A stretch of DNA of 64,000 nt, taken from positions 21,941,968 through 22,005,967 of the forward strand of contig CM064657.1 in the NCBI GenBank assembly GCA_032717465.1, in the 5' to 3' direction. The notes below the pieces were generated by a model that saw nothing but the letters and a program-made list of their open reading frames with translations, was not told the DNA's origin and ran no database searches. Positions 9,860-21,207 of this stretch are shown here, one piece after another (the first letter of the stretch is position 1; each line of letters begins with the position of its first letter). A program made the position numbers and the translations under genes. The stretch is from Coenobita brevimanus. Its lineage: Eukaryota > Arthropoda > Malacostraca > Decapoda > Coenobitidae.

Positions 9860-10622
9860 AAAATCAGTAAGTTATGGGAACCGATGGAGTGAGGAAAGGA
9901 AGGGGAACACTGCAAGACTTTGTTGGAATGTAGATGGGCAATCAAGGAAAAGATGACAGATAGTCATAGGGCAGTTACAATGTAAGCAGGTGGGCTGAGG
10001 ATCATGGCTCATCAAATGACCATGAGTTAGGCAGGTATGACCTAAGCGAAGACGAGCAAGGATTGTCTCCCATCGACGATAGGGGTTGGTTCATGTGAGC
10101 CAGGGAAGAACAGAGGGTTCAACACTATGAAGTTCGTTGTGAACCTGTTAGTCCCGTGAGGACTGCCAACGATCACGGAAGAGGCAGGTTAGGAGAGGGA
10201 AACAATCAAAAGCCGGAATGGGGCGGAGTGAGGACCTACTGCAGAGAAGGAAGCATCAAAGCGCGCCAACGAGTCAGCCTGTTCATTACCTGTAATTCCT
10301 ATATGGCTAGGAACCCAAAAGAAGCAAACTGACTTCTTCTTAACAGAAAGACTGGACAGCCACTCCCGAATATGGATGATTAGAGGATGAGAAAAAGGCG
10401 TGGTTTGTAAGGAAGTGAGCTCACTGAGTCGGAAAATATAACAAACGTGGAAGGAGAGAACCTCAGAAGAGATTTCAGAGCAAAAAGAATAGCATACAAC
10501 TCTGCAGTAAGGATATTGGCAATGGAGGGACGCATACTGTGAAAGGAGGAGTCAGGGAACACAACAGCAAACCCAAGTTTAGAGCCGTCAGTGAAAATAT
10601 GTGTGGCAGAGTGACAGGACAT
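9860..10622 (-). pseudogene. LINE ORF2 RNase H and C-terminal zinc motif
   Basis: The RNase H start HIFTDGSK, the second block ILTAELYAILFAL and the third block IFSDSVSSL are on the minus strand (10622-10380), giving D, E and D catalytic residues. Downstream, GNEQADSLA (about 10290) is the fourth RNase H block. After a frame change comes LRLGHTCLTHGHL followed by C-x2-C and H-x4-C spaced ligands (about 10050-9960), the C-terminal zinc motif of I-type LINEs. Stops and shifts separate the parts. Confidence 0.72.
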
Positions 10623-11299
10623 AGATTAGAGAAAATGGGAACGAAGGATATCTGAAGGAAGAAAAGACATAGAACAAGGGAGAAAAGAAGGGCAGACCAC
10701 AGCAGGAGGCAGAAACCAGGGTGGACAAGAAACTGGACGTAGTGGAAGAATAGGAGGAAAGGTAATATCAATTGACTGAAGAAGGATGGGGACCCGAAGG
10801 TGAAATGGAAGAAGGAGATGGGAGGCCAAGCGAAAAGAGCATTGAAGAAGGCTGGGAGGGCGGAATAAACTATTCGTAGGGAACTGAAGGAGACGCGAAT
10901 AGGACCTGACAGTAAGAAGAGAACGACGATAAGAGAGGGGGGGAAATGCCCAACTCAGCACAAAGACTTGTAGCAGGAGTCGACCGAAAAGCACCAATAG
11001 CTAAATGAAGACCAGCATGATGAACAGGATCTAGCTTTGAAAGAGTGTGAGTGGAGACAGAAGAGTAAACCTGGTTTGGAAAGAAAAAAGACAGAGTGAA
11101 GTCCAAGTGTGATGCGATAGCACCCCATGAAAGATGAGACAGCGTTTGTTGCAAATTAAGACGATGAAGAGTAGAATACTTAAGGGAAGAGATATGTGCA
11201 TTCCAGTTTAACCGAGAGTCAAATGTGAGGCCAAGAAATGTGGTAGAGGATCAGTAGGGAAGAGCGATAAGTACAGAGTAGGTTGTGGTATGGTTCGCA

Positions 11300-12104
11300 A
11301 ACGAGTAAACGTTACTGCACAGGACATAGAGGTAGAAAAACGAAAACATCATCATCAACATACAAAGAGGCCGAAACAGAACTGGGTAGAGAAGAGACAC
11401 CTTCATGCTGGGTAAAGGTAAGGGAAAGGTGGTCTCTTAGATGGACACGAAAGGTCCGGAGGGAAAGAAAATTAAGAAAAACACCCATGTTACCATGCGG
11501 ACCGTGGGAGCGAAGGCAATGAAGAATATGATACCTCCATGCCAATTCGTAGGCCTTTTCTAAATAAAAAAAAGACAGCAATGACCGACTGGCTGAGGGA
11601 AAAAGCGGAACGGATGAAATTTTCGAGTCTGAGAAGGGGATCTAAGGTGCTGCGTGCTTTGCGATACCCAAACTGTAACGGGGAAAGAAGACTACGGCAT
11701 TCAGGGTGCCACATGAGCCTAGTATTGGCCATCCATTCAAGCAGTTTACATAAACACCTAGTCAGGGCTATAGGACGGTAATCTTGAGGATGGTGTCCAG
11801 GTTTACTAGGTTTAAGAAATATGGGGATGATCGCTATACGCCAGTCAGAAGGAAAGAAACTTTTCTTCCAGAATTTATAATAAAGGGCCAAGAGAAAGGA
11901 TGTGGCACGTGTAGAGAGGTGTCTTAGCATAATGAACACCATCAAGCCCCTCACTCGTATTCTTACAAGATTCAAGTGAAGATGAAAATTCACAAAGGGA
12001 AAAGGGAGCAATAAGAGCTCCCTCAGCTGACAACATAAAAGAAATTGGTATGGATTCAGAATCAGATTTAAGGAAACGAAATTCTTCAGAGAGATGAGAC
12101 CCAC
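11300..12104 (-). pseudogene. LINE ORF2 reverse transcriptase
   Basis: Recognisable RT blocks on the minus strand: FPSDWRIAIIPIFLKPSKPG, then DYRPIALT-CLCKLLEWM, QFGYRKARST and, after frame changes, FLEKAYELAW and a YVDDD segment. The YVDD-type box replaces the usual LINE Y/FADD, which is known in some I-clade members. The copy carries indels in the middle of the palm domain and is inactive. Confidence 0.7.
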
Positions 12105-12213
12105 TTCTAATGAGACTAAAGTAATTAACTAAGGCATCTGCAACTAAGGAAGCATCAGTTACAGAATGGCCATTGATATGAAGAACCAGGGCTTGGGGTG
12201 GGATATGTTTGCC

Positions 12214-13075
12214 TCATAATGTACAAAGTCGCGACAAGATTGCTGCAGTAAGCGTATTTTCAGAGATGAAAGAAACATAATCTCTCCAACTAGAACGTTT
12301 AGCCTGGCGAATGGTATGACGGAAGGCAACGGAAGCTCGGCGAAATATGAGGAGGCTGCTTTTCCAAGCAGCAAGTTTCACATGGAGAGATCGTGAACAA
12401 GCAGGAGTCCACCAAGGAACACGTTTGGCAGTTGACAATCGCGTATCGCGGGGAATGGCAGTGAGGGCAGCACTTAAAACCTGGAAAAAGAAAAAGGACA
12501 TTTTATTTTGTGGAGATGAAAAAGATGGAGGAAGTGGGGGCACTGTAAAAGAAGAAAATGACTTCAAGTCAGCAGCATGGAACTGCCAAGGAAGGGGACG
12601 AGGAAGAGGACAGTAAGGGGCAAGAGAGAGTTTAATGGGGAAGTGATCACTAAAAAGTGTCTTCTAATACCGACCATTGAAAATGGAGAGAATCTGAAGG
12701 TGAGCAAAGGGACAGATCCAAACAAGAGAGGGAACGAGTATGGAGATCAATGTGAGTAGGGATGCCAGTATTAAGGATAAAAAGATCTTGAGAAGAGAGT
12801 AATTTTTCTATAAACGTCCCCTCGTGGTGATCACAGAGAATGTCTGCAATTAAAGTCATCAAGAAGAAGAATTGGGGGAGGAAGGGAATGAAGGCACGTG
12901 ACAAAGTTACGAAAATCAAGAGGAACAGGAGAGAAATAAAGAGAACTAACAATGATCCACCGACGGAGAAAGACACGAGCTGAAGTATGAGGGATATATG
13001 AAGAAATAGGAAGAGGTCCAAAGGGGACATCATTGCGGATAAGGAGGGCAGTGTCATAGGTAGGAGGGGGCCCAA
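12214..13075 (-). pseudogene. LINE ORF2 endonuclease and linker
   Basis: Minus-strand frames contain, in order, a degraded DDFN-type motif, DHHEGTFIEKLLSS, LFILNTGIPTHID and a DLSLCSPS segment, followed by FSDHFP, which together follow the APE-endonuclease layout (GDFN, then SDH). Downstream comes a linker with RVPWWTPACSRSL and a region rich in Arg and Trp ending WRDYVSFI, characteristic of the EN-RT spacer in I-clade elements. Frameshifts separate the blocks, so the enzyme cannot be made. Confidence 0.65.
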
Positions 13076-13919
13076 GAAAAGTATAGCCGGGAACAGGAAC
13101 CGGGGAAGTATGAAGACAGATATCCTGAAGGGAGATAATAAGAGGATTATGGGAGAATATAAGAAAACGAAGGTTTGTACGATGAGTACGGAAGCCCCTA
13201 ATATTCCGCTGAAGTAGTACCAGGACTATGGAAAATCAAGTATGGGAAGAGTGCAGAGACTGCTTACGGCATTGAGGGAGAGAGTACCCAGGAGGCATAG
13301 GTAAATCAAGAACGGAAGAGATCAGGGAAGATAGGGAGGATGTAGAGATCATAGTGGAGGCGGGTGGTTGAATAGAGGAGTGAGAACAGAAGAAAGGGAA
13401 GAGGAGGTGCTGGAGAGATAGAAATGGGAGGGGAAGGTTCGGGAGAGGTGGGAGGAATGGGAGTATGGGGAAGTGAGGAAGGGGGGGAATGTATTTCTGC
13501 AGTGACGACGGTAGGCAAGGAAGAGGTATGGTGAAGATAACCGATGATACTTTGCAAGGATTCTACTTCCATAGGAGAGGATAAAGGTTGAGTGTGATCT
13601 GGTGGTATAGCATTCTGGTGCTGTTGTCTTGAGGAAGGGGGAATACTGAACGGGTTGTATAGGCTGCGTAGTAGAGGAAAGGGGGGACAGACCAGGAATA
13701 TGAGATGGAAAGGATACAACAGCACGTTTAAGTTTGTTAGCTCAGGGAGAAGAAGGTGAGGGAGGAGAAGAACGGGAGTATAGAGTATGAGGTGGTGGGG
13801 TGGAGAGAGCAGAACAAACAAGAGAGGGAAGGGAGAAGAGGAACGAGGAAGAGAGGAAAGAGTGACAAAAAAAATTGAGAGAAGACCAGAATCTGAGACA
13901 CACCAGACGAGCTTGGAAC

Positions 13920-15023
13920 TTATGATATAGGAGTGGATCTTGTCACGCGAGCATAGGAGATGCCAGGGGAGTGCCTCAAGTGACGTGCCTGATGACGAGC
14001 TTCACGGAGGGTAAGTCCCGTTTTCCACCTGATGTGAGACACTTCTGCTTTAAAACTGTAGGTGGGACATTTCCTGTACGTGGCTGTATGTTGCCCCCCA
14101 CAGTTTGGGCAGAACTGGAAAGTAAACATGCAGGTGGACGCTGGGTGTCCAGCTTGCGAGGAGTTGGGGCAAATAGCTGTAGCCCGGCAGTATTTTGCAG
14201 GGTGTCCAAATCGCCAGGATGAAGTGCACTGACGAGGAGGAGGAACGTATTCCTTGACGGAAAGAAATGAGTCTCCAATAATAGCAGAGGAAGGAAGGTC
14301 ACGGAACTTCAACACTATCTTGGGAATGTTCTGAAATGTTTGAGAGGGATTGTATAACACTGTACAGATAGGATTTGGTGATGTTGTTCAGAGAGGATGA
14401 GTTCTACATCCTCATCACATTCGGAGATAGGTCTACTCCCAAAAGAGATGTACGAGGGAAGGCAGACAGTACCAGTCGAGGAATTTAACTGAACATCTGG
14501 AAAAACAAGGACTGGATTCCATGACGAGTCCACTAATGTTCTGACCTTCTCTGCTTGTGCAGCATTCTGGACTTTTAGGAGGCGAGAGCCATTCTGTCTT
14601 ACAGAGAACATTACATCAGAGCTAATCTGCCATAGCTGGGAAAGATGAAGAGACAGGTCATCCTTTTGGGAAGTAATATTAAAATACTGAGACCAGTTCT
14701 GGGGTCCAAAAAGGGGTCAAAGCAGAAGTAAGGAGTCATGAAGCAGTATAAGGACAGAACGGGGAAGCTGAAGAAACAGGGCGGATAAATGGAGGAGGGT
14801 GCAGAGGTAGATAAGGTGCAAAGGTTACTATGGATGAAAAACAGGTAGATGGAATAGTATATGGAAGGAACTGTGAGACAGGAGTTGGTGTAGATGAGCA
14901 GGAAGAAACAGGCAGGGGAACAGTGGAAGGAGTCGAAGCAGCACCAGGAAGAGAAGCCGGGGTCATTGTCGGGGTCAAAGAATCGGCAGAACCGGGGGAG
15001 GGAGAACCTGAAACCGTATCCAT
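13920..15023 (-). pseudogene. LINE ORF1 (gag-like, zinc knuckles)
   Basis: ORF1 proteins of I-type LINEs bind element RNA. From the Met at 15023 the protein starts with a Ser/Pro/Thr-rich stretch. A frame change then leads to an RNA-binding-like part (14611-14315, KVQNAAQAEKVRTL). A further change leads to three Cys/His knuckles (14240-14030) with W-FGHPAKYC, C-AGHPASTC and CPNCGGQHTA, followed by an EVSHIR-type tail with ARHQAR. The knuckle spacing is typical of gag-like ORF1. At least two frameshifts separate the parts. Confidence 0.7.
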
Positions 15024-15100
15024 AGTTTTACTTAGGAAGGAAAAGGCTCATCGTGACTCGTGAAAAAGAGACGATTATTTGGGTGGAACGCAGAGTCTAG

Positions 15101-15738
15101 AGGCCCAGCCAATGACCCAAGCAGAGATCAAGCTCCAAGTATGCACTCCCTACCCTACCCTAGAAGAGATAGCAACACCGTGTGGGAGATCTAAGTCTCC
15201 CAGCACAATGATGGGCCACCCGCTATTGGCCGAGAGTCCTACCGCCATGCAACAGCATCCCCGGATTCGAAAGCTGTCGCTTAGCAGCAGTTCCGCCCCT
15301 GCAGAGGTCTACCTCTGAAAAGGTCCACACACTGGGGTGGTGCCGAACCACCATGATCCCCACAATTGGCCAGACCAATAGCCCACGGGCACACCCTTAT
15401 ACTTCCTGTTGCAACTTACTCATGGTCAATGATGAGAATTTTGATGAATGTGGAAATTTCCACTCTATTTAATGCCAAAGATAGAACAGAGAGGATAGGA
15501 GAAAAGGAAAGAAGAAACAATAGTAGAAGAAAAGAGTCTTGCAAAATTACTTGAGGCAACTACAGGGACTGAAAGAAAGAGGAGAGAGCAGAGTATAGCT
15601 GCGAGTGCGACATCCACTTAGCAATCAGGCTCCCACACACTTTGGAGGTCATTAAGGTACCCTGCTATAGCTCCCCTACACATCAAGTCCCAATCGAAGT
15701 CTCCGAAGGCACCCCCCCCCCTCCCCACGACAGCAACG
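15101..15738. other. Unannotated, possibly the LINE 5' region
   Basis: GC-rich segment next to the ORF1 start of the I-clade LINE. The first 300 bp may be its 5' UTR on the minus strand. No separate gene recognised. Confidence 0.35.
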
Positions 15739-15739
15739 A

Positions 15740-15810
15740 GCAAGGAAACAGGGGGTTCAAGATGGAGAGGTGGCAGTTTTAGGCCAGGTTAAAGTGAAAA
15801 AAAGATAGTA
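15740..15810 (+). repeat. Dispersed repeat, short copy
   Basis: Carries GGCAGTTTTAGGCCAGGTTA followed by AAGTGAAAAAAAGATA. The same core recurs at 16585-17065 and 50035-50245 and inverted at 44905-45090. Confidence 0.6.
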
Positions 15811-16584
15811 AATGTGTGCGTTCGTATTTATCAGGCCGGACATGAGTTTCTGAGCACCGCATTTCAATGTCTTTACTTCTGCATTATTATGGGCACATTA
15901 CTGTCTCTCTGGCTATTTAAAATCTATCACTTACATGCGAAACAAAGTTGTGATATTAATTGGCACACATCATTTTATTTGTAATGAGGATTGCAGGGTA
16001 TTAGACTTGATATCTGAGAGACGGAAATACACATTTGTCCATAACAAGGAAAAGGGCTAAGTTACAGCTTAGATGTTCTCACAGAAAAAAATAATAGTCC
16101 GTTTTTAGTTTGAATAATTTACTGGAGGGTTTCGTGGCAGCTAAAGGGGTTGAATGGTATGTGGCTATTATGACAACGGCCTCCCCCAGTCTACATTACT
16201 AAACAGTTCATGGTGCTTATGCATAACATATTCTCACAGCTTAAGACTGTGTTATTACATTGAATACTTAAAATACTTGTATGCCTGTAGCAACAAAAAG
16301 GGCTAACATAATATCATCATCAGACCTATTTCCCACCCGAGGATTGGGTGAGGTAGGGTCCAGTGAGTCAAAAGGAATATGACAGAATGAGATATTAACC
16401 AAATTTTGCTCTACTGAATGGGTCATACTTCCATTTACTCATCGTTCAAGCTCCCCGAACCCTGGCTGCTCTGGAGAGATACCGTTTATTCCTCTTAATG
16501 TCAAGGATATTCTCATAGCTGAAATAAAATTATGTTATAAAACTAACCAGAAGTTAAGTTTATAAAACTGAAAAGGCAGGCAAA
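15811..16584. other. AT-rich stretch, nothing recognised
   Basis: No domains, clear repeats or transposon ends seen. Confidence 0.4.
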
Positions 16585-16775
16585 GTTCTTTCACCTTAAC
16601 TTGGTCAAGATTTTTGTCCTTTGCAGCTTATTTTACCTACAGTAGGTCAAAGGCAGAATGATAAGATGCTATGGCTCTACATCTTTCCCCAGGCTTCTTC
16701 GTGAAAAGCATCATATTCTTGTGCTGATCTGTTATTACAAGTCAGCATTCAGCAAGGAGAAATGGGAGTTGTAGG

Positions 16776-16813
<38 letters not shown>

Positions 16814-17065
16814 CACCTAACGAAGTCCTCCCACTAGCTGGAGTAACAAAAAGTTCGTGGTGATGGGAAGGAAGAATAGCAATTGTAGGTCAAGCTAAAA
16901 TGAAAAGAGTTCACCGAACGACGTCTTTCCTCTGTCCACATCAATAATATGGTAATAGCAAAGAGAAATGACAGTTGTAAGGCCAAGTTAAAGTTAAAAG
17001 AGTACGCCTAACGACGTCCTTTCTCTCTCCACAGCAACAAAAACTTCATGGTGATGGTGGTGTCG
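16585..17065 (+). repeat. Dispersed repeat with partial tandem copies and poly(A)
   Basis: Begins TTCTTTCACCTTAACTTGG and includes CAGCTTATTTTACC and a GTTGTAGGCCAAATTAAA core followed by a poly(A) of about 26 (16785-16812). Two further partial copies follow (16820-16960 and 16960-17065), each with ACGTC-TTTCTC and GTAGGTCAAGCTAAA-like phrases, spaced by roughly 105 bp. No tRNA-like A and B boxes could be assigned, so whether it is a SINE is open. Confidence 0.55.
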
Positions 17066-17099
17066 TATGGGGTTTTTGTGGGGCCCCCTGTCGTGTGGC

Positions 17100-17468
17100 T
17101 TACTGTAATAAACTATTCCCTCATACCACTTGGCTTCCATCAGGTTAGTGCTTGGTATACAATGATATAAATTAGAGTACTGTTCTGTATTATACTAGAC
17201 TGGACTGCACTGTAATGTAGTTTAATACAGAGCAGTGTATTTAGAACAGAGCTGTGTAGTGTACTGAAATATATTGTATTGTAATGTAGTCGAATAGTGA
17301 TTATGCAATGTAGCGTGGTGAAATGTAGTGTAGTTTGGTGTGGTGTAGAATAGTATGGTGTGGTATGGTGTGGTGTAGAGTAATATGGTGTGGTGTGGTG
17401 CAATGTACTCGTAATGTAGTGTGGCGTGTGTAGTGATGTAATATTGTGGTGTGATGCAGTGTAAACAC
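17100..17468. repeat. GTGTAGT-type satellite, left block
   Basis: Low-complexity DNA built from GTGTA, GTGTGG and GTAATGTA words, matching the main satellite at 21208-22728. Tyr/Thr-rich open frames here are by-products. Confidence 0.7.
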
Positions 17469-17617
17469 ACATGAGGCGATAACGCACGTAATGTAATCAG
17501 TTATACATATGATTACATACTAGCTACTTGACTGCAACTACGATTACACAAACTTCAGATGTATTCGATTGCGACTGCATGCCTTTGATTATTATTGCAG
17601 TCATCATTACTTCATGT
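17469..17617. mobile_element. TAATC-rich MITE, about 149 bp
   Basis: Starts ACATGAGGCGATAACG and ends ATTACTTCATGT, so the two ends are roughly inverted (ACATG/CATGT). The interior is filled with GTAATC/GATTAC words. The flanking 8-mers GTAAACAC and ATAAACAA agree at 6 of 8 positions, suggesting an 8-bp target duplication as in hAT elements. It carries no gene. Confidence 0.5.
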
Positions 17618-18128
17618 ATAAACAATCTAAGACGAAAGAAATCACTTTCTTTGAGGGTATAGTAACTTTGCGGTTTTTTGGTAATGAATCAAACAGGTGA
17701 TCTATATTGTAGTTAACGTTCCAACACCATTAATAATCCATTATTGTCCAGGGTTCCTGTGCGAGGGATTTTGCTGAAAGGGTACTAAGCGTTCTGCCTT
17801 CCACTTATCGGCTCATAGCCGCGAGGCTCACAGGTCCGTACTCTGGGCCTGGATGTTTCCCCCATTATTGACTTTTGAATATGCCTAGTTCCATCCTACT
17901 CCGAGGACACTAGGAGCAAATGGATGAAGTAAAGTAAGGCTTCATTTTAGCTTATTCTGCTAACGCCCTTCTGTTGTACACAACCACTGTGCTGTATTAT
18001 CTGTCTGCCGCCAGACTCTATGCGACTCTTGTATCACTCATTCAGAGATGTTAATCAAGGTTTTAGACAGGACACACGCATTTAAATTTATCACACCACA
18101 GCGTGCATTACAGCGGCGGGTGTATTGT

Positions 18129-18136
<8 letters not shown>
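17618..18136. other. Unannotated
   Basis: No coding potential or repeat structure recognised. Confidence 0.4.

Positions 18137-18188
<52 letters not shown>
18137..18188. repeat. (GT)n microsatellite
   Basis: About 26 GT units, uninterrupted. Confidence 0.95.
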
Positions 18189-18189
<1 letters not shown>

Positions 18190-18191
<2 letters not shown>

Positions 18192-18910
18192 CAGTACACG
18201 TATAATTCAAACAGTCTTGATCCGATTTTAGACTAATTTGGTGGAAATGTTAAGGGTCAACCATGGGGTTGGCACATTGTTTCAGAATAATAATTCAAAC
18301 GTCAAGGTCACGGGTCAATATCACCCTAACAGTTTTGGTCCACTTTAGTTCCAATTTGATGAAAGTGTTGAGGGCATGACAGCGTTGAGGGGATTGAATT
18401 TTAGAACATCCAGTACAAAGGTAAGGTCACAGGACAGGGACAAATTTCGACCAGTATTTGCGTCATTTTGTGAATAAAATAGCCATGCCGTTTGGATATG
18501 AATTGAACCAAACCAGCTGCAGGTGTTGAGTCAGCCATGTGGCTGATTTATTTATTTATTTATTTATTTATTTATTTTGTTACTGGGCAGCATCACCTTC
18601 ACGGATTTTATATGATTTAGAACAGACTTAGCGGAAGGGTTGTGACTGAGGTAAGGGTAAAAGGCTTCAATTTCGTGAACCATCAGTCATAAGTTGGAGT
18701 CACAGGACAATTTCATTGTTGGAAAAACTGGGGGTCAGCTAGGAATGAAGAAGTAAGATTTAAAGAATGGGTCAAAGGTCAAGGTCACAGGGCAAGGTCG
18801 ATCCATAGTTTTGATCCGATTTGGACCAAACTTGCTAAAATGGTAGATGATCAGGCAAGGATAAAGTTATTCGAAGTCGAGAACAATCGATCAGAAGTCA
18901 AGGTAACAGA
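18190..18910. repeat. Degenerate array with AAGGTCA motifs
   Basis: Loosely repeating DNA with phrases such as TTGATCCGATTT-GACCAAA, GTCAAGGTCAC and AGGGTCAA at intervals of roughly 115-150 bp. Exact nuclear-receptor-like half sites: TCAAGGTCA at 18302-18310 and GGGTCAAAGGTCAAGGTCA at 18769-18787. A (TTTA)n tract lies at about 18548-18577. The array directly follows the (GT)n tract. Confidence 0.6.
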
Positions 18911-19249
18911 GTATAGTCAAATGTTCTACCCTTTGTCCAACTTTACGGAGCGGATATTTCATTCTTGGTGTTCCATCTTTCGATGGTTTTATTCACCTTT
19001 ACATTTTCCTTTTCTTCATCTTCTTGTGAAATACTACTGTACTGAGTTTTATGTACAATCGTGGGATTAAGTAAACTTCTAGTCAGTGTCAAATCAGTTT
19101 TATTTTCATCAGTGCCTTCCTGACGGTGATTAGGCAACGATAGTATTATTGACATCTCACTGGAAAGTTGCATTATGTCCTCAATTCTACATTGGTTAGA
19201 TAGACGAAAATAATATAGAAGCTTCTCATGAATAGTTAAAAAAAAAAAA

Positions 19250-19325
19250 AAACGTGGAAGCGATTTGTTTGTGGCCACCCCGTACGGGATTGAGGCATCT
19301 GGCAGTAGATAGATAGAGAGATAGA
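19250..19325 (+). mobile_element. RTE LINE 3'-end fragment
   Basis: After a poly(A) of 14, ACGTGGAAGCGATTTGTTTG followed by TGGCCACCCCGTACGGGATT and a GATAGATA tail matches the RTE 3' end at 59228-59299 on the plus strand. It is a severely 5'-truncated insertion of the same family. Confidence 0.8.
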
Positions 19326-20700
19326 CGACCGTTAATGTTAGTGCAAAAAGAGTCACCCTCCGTTGTTCAGAAGTTTCGTGCTGCTTCTCAACGTCGCATT
19401 TGCATACACCCAGACCGCCATAGCATGCATGCAGCTGGCCTTTGACCAGCCGGCTGCTACACAGGTCCATATTCAGCAGAAACTATACCGGTCGCGTTGG
19501 CCAGTTTCTCTGGTGCCCCGTCCCCTACTGATGCCCCGCCCTCTTCCAGCTCTACTCGTTGCTGATTGGCTGAGATAATTATTCTTCTTACTGACAGAAT
19601 AATGAGCCTTACCACGAAATAATACCGTATTATTTACTTTTTCTTTGAATTCATTTCTTTATGACAAAGAAAGCACTAAAATTTGTTAACTGAATCAAAA
19701 TCAGTTTGAAAAGAACCAACCTGCCTCCGCCCGCAACTGCAGGTGAGTTTTGCCGCCAAGAAAGTTCGGAGCTTGGCAATAACACATCGCAGCTGTGCCG
19801 CTATTATTGTTAAACATATTAAGTTACCTATTTGTCATGGCTGGTAAGTTACCACAGTATCATAACCATATTGTAATTTTCCCTATTTATTTCTTAATAT
19901 CAGAGGTTTGAATATAGAAGTAGGAAAACGAATTGTCACTGGCTTCTCTTCGAAATGAGAAATCTCATTCTATACACATGAAGTCAGTGAAATCTCATAG
20001 AGGGAAAAGGGTTTTGTGTGTGTGTGGATACCATATTTAAGGAAAAATGTCAAAACATTAAGTTCTTTGTAGATTGTGTACCTTTTTATTTTCATAGAGG
20101 GAACTTTCGTTACTTTACAGACTTTTCAGGCCGATGACGTTCCTTGGCACTTTTTTCCAACATCCTTTACTACAAATCATTTCCTAGTTAATTGGAAAAG
20201 GTATCATTGCAGTAGGGGTTAAGTAAAAGTTTTGTTGCTTCAATTAGCGAGAGCGCCTGACATATCTACCCAACAGTGGCACGGCAAAGACTGGCTCAGA
20301 CGGGTTTTCGCGAGAAATTGATCAAGAACTCCCACTTGACTAATCAAGCGGCACAACTTGATGAGCGGAGGATGTTCGCATGGACAGAAAACTGTCAGCT
20401 GTTCCTTGCCTCGACTGTGATGGTAGCACTCGGTGGTTGTTACCGACTGTAGATTAGAAATAATTAACAAGTGCCTGCTTTATCATACCTTCAGAGCCCA
20501 TGGACCATAGTTTACTTACTTACTTTTCATTATTAGCTGCTTCAGCCATGGTAAAGTATGCGGAAAAGCAAGCACAAATCCTCTTGTCTAGTATCAGCTG
20601 TGATCTGTTTGTAAACACGTGGAACTCAAAGCGTCCTTGATCCGATCAACGCAGCCCCAGGGCTCCCTTGAGTTAAGTCAACATTTCCCTCTTGATCTTG
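19326..20700. other. Unannotated
   Basis: No gene, tandem repeat or transposon terminus recognised. One minus-strand frame at 20240-20470 is open for 76 codons but matches nothing I know. Confidence 0.35.
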
Positions 20701-20708
20701 ACTTATGA

Positions 20709-20768
20709 TGACGTCACTCACTTGCTTTTGGGCCTCGCGTGGACAGGATTACTCAGGTGATGACGTCA
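20709..20768. promoter_or_regulatory. Pair of palindromic CRE/ATF-like sites
   Basis: TGACGTCA occurs exactly at 20709-20716 and again at 20761-20768, both inside GATGACGTCA, 52 bp apart. A GGGCGTGG GC-type box follows near 20840. TGACGTCA is the full CREB/ATF palindrome. No gene start was identified nearby, so function is unproven. Confidence 0.4.
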
Positions 20769-21059
20769 AAACTCAAGTGAAATCAAAGCACCTTGAATTT
20801 AATTTCTCGCCAAAACGGGACTGGCCGACGGGTGAGTGGGCGTGGCCATGGGGGCTAGGCACAAGAGAAACTGGCCAAGCGAACGCGACCGGTATAGCAC
20901 CCATCCCTTCGAAAAGTCTGGCTGCGGACATGTTAACTTAATATCTAATAGCAAAACACACACAATTTAGATCAGTTGTATGAATATAAAACGTAGGTTG
21001 AATTATAACTTACTGTACAGATACATTTCTAATATAGTTTACTGCTTGACGATGTTATT

Positions 21060-21207
21060 GTGTAACAGGTAAAGTAGTCATCGCGATTAAATTTCGAATG
21101 TATTCGATTACGACTGCAATTACTTTGCTGCTAAGGAGATTGTAATAGAATACGATTACATGTAAATATGTAATCGATTACAAGTACAGATTACGATTAC
21201 CCCATGT
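21060..21207. mobile_element. TAATC-rich MITE, partial second copy
   Basis: Shares ATGTATTCGATT-CGACTGCA with the copy at 17469-17617 in the same orientation and ends GATTACCCCATGT. The left end is degraded and no target duplication was found. Confidence 0.45.

Larger units (their letters stand above)
9670..15100 (-). mobile_element. Decayed I-clade LINE with ORF1, EN, RT and RNase H
   Basis: Read on the minus strand, the element runs from a 5' part near 15100 through ORF1 (15023-13920), a spacer, endonuclease (about 13075-12650), a linker with VPWW (12470), reverse transcriptase (12104-11300), RNase H (10622-10380) and a C-terminal zinc motif ending near 9960. It has an A-rich 3' boundary near 9700. 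This order of RT, RNase H and CCHC-like tail is known from I-superfamily non-LTR elements. Many frameshifts and stops show it is dead. I cannot distinguish I from Nimb or related clades without a tree. Confidence 0.75.

Noticed and set aside
17740..17930. Possible tRNA-derived SINE
   Set aside because: A B-box-like phrase is present but it departs from the consensus and no second copy was found in the window.
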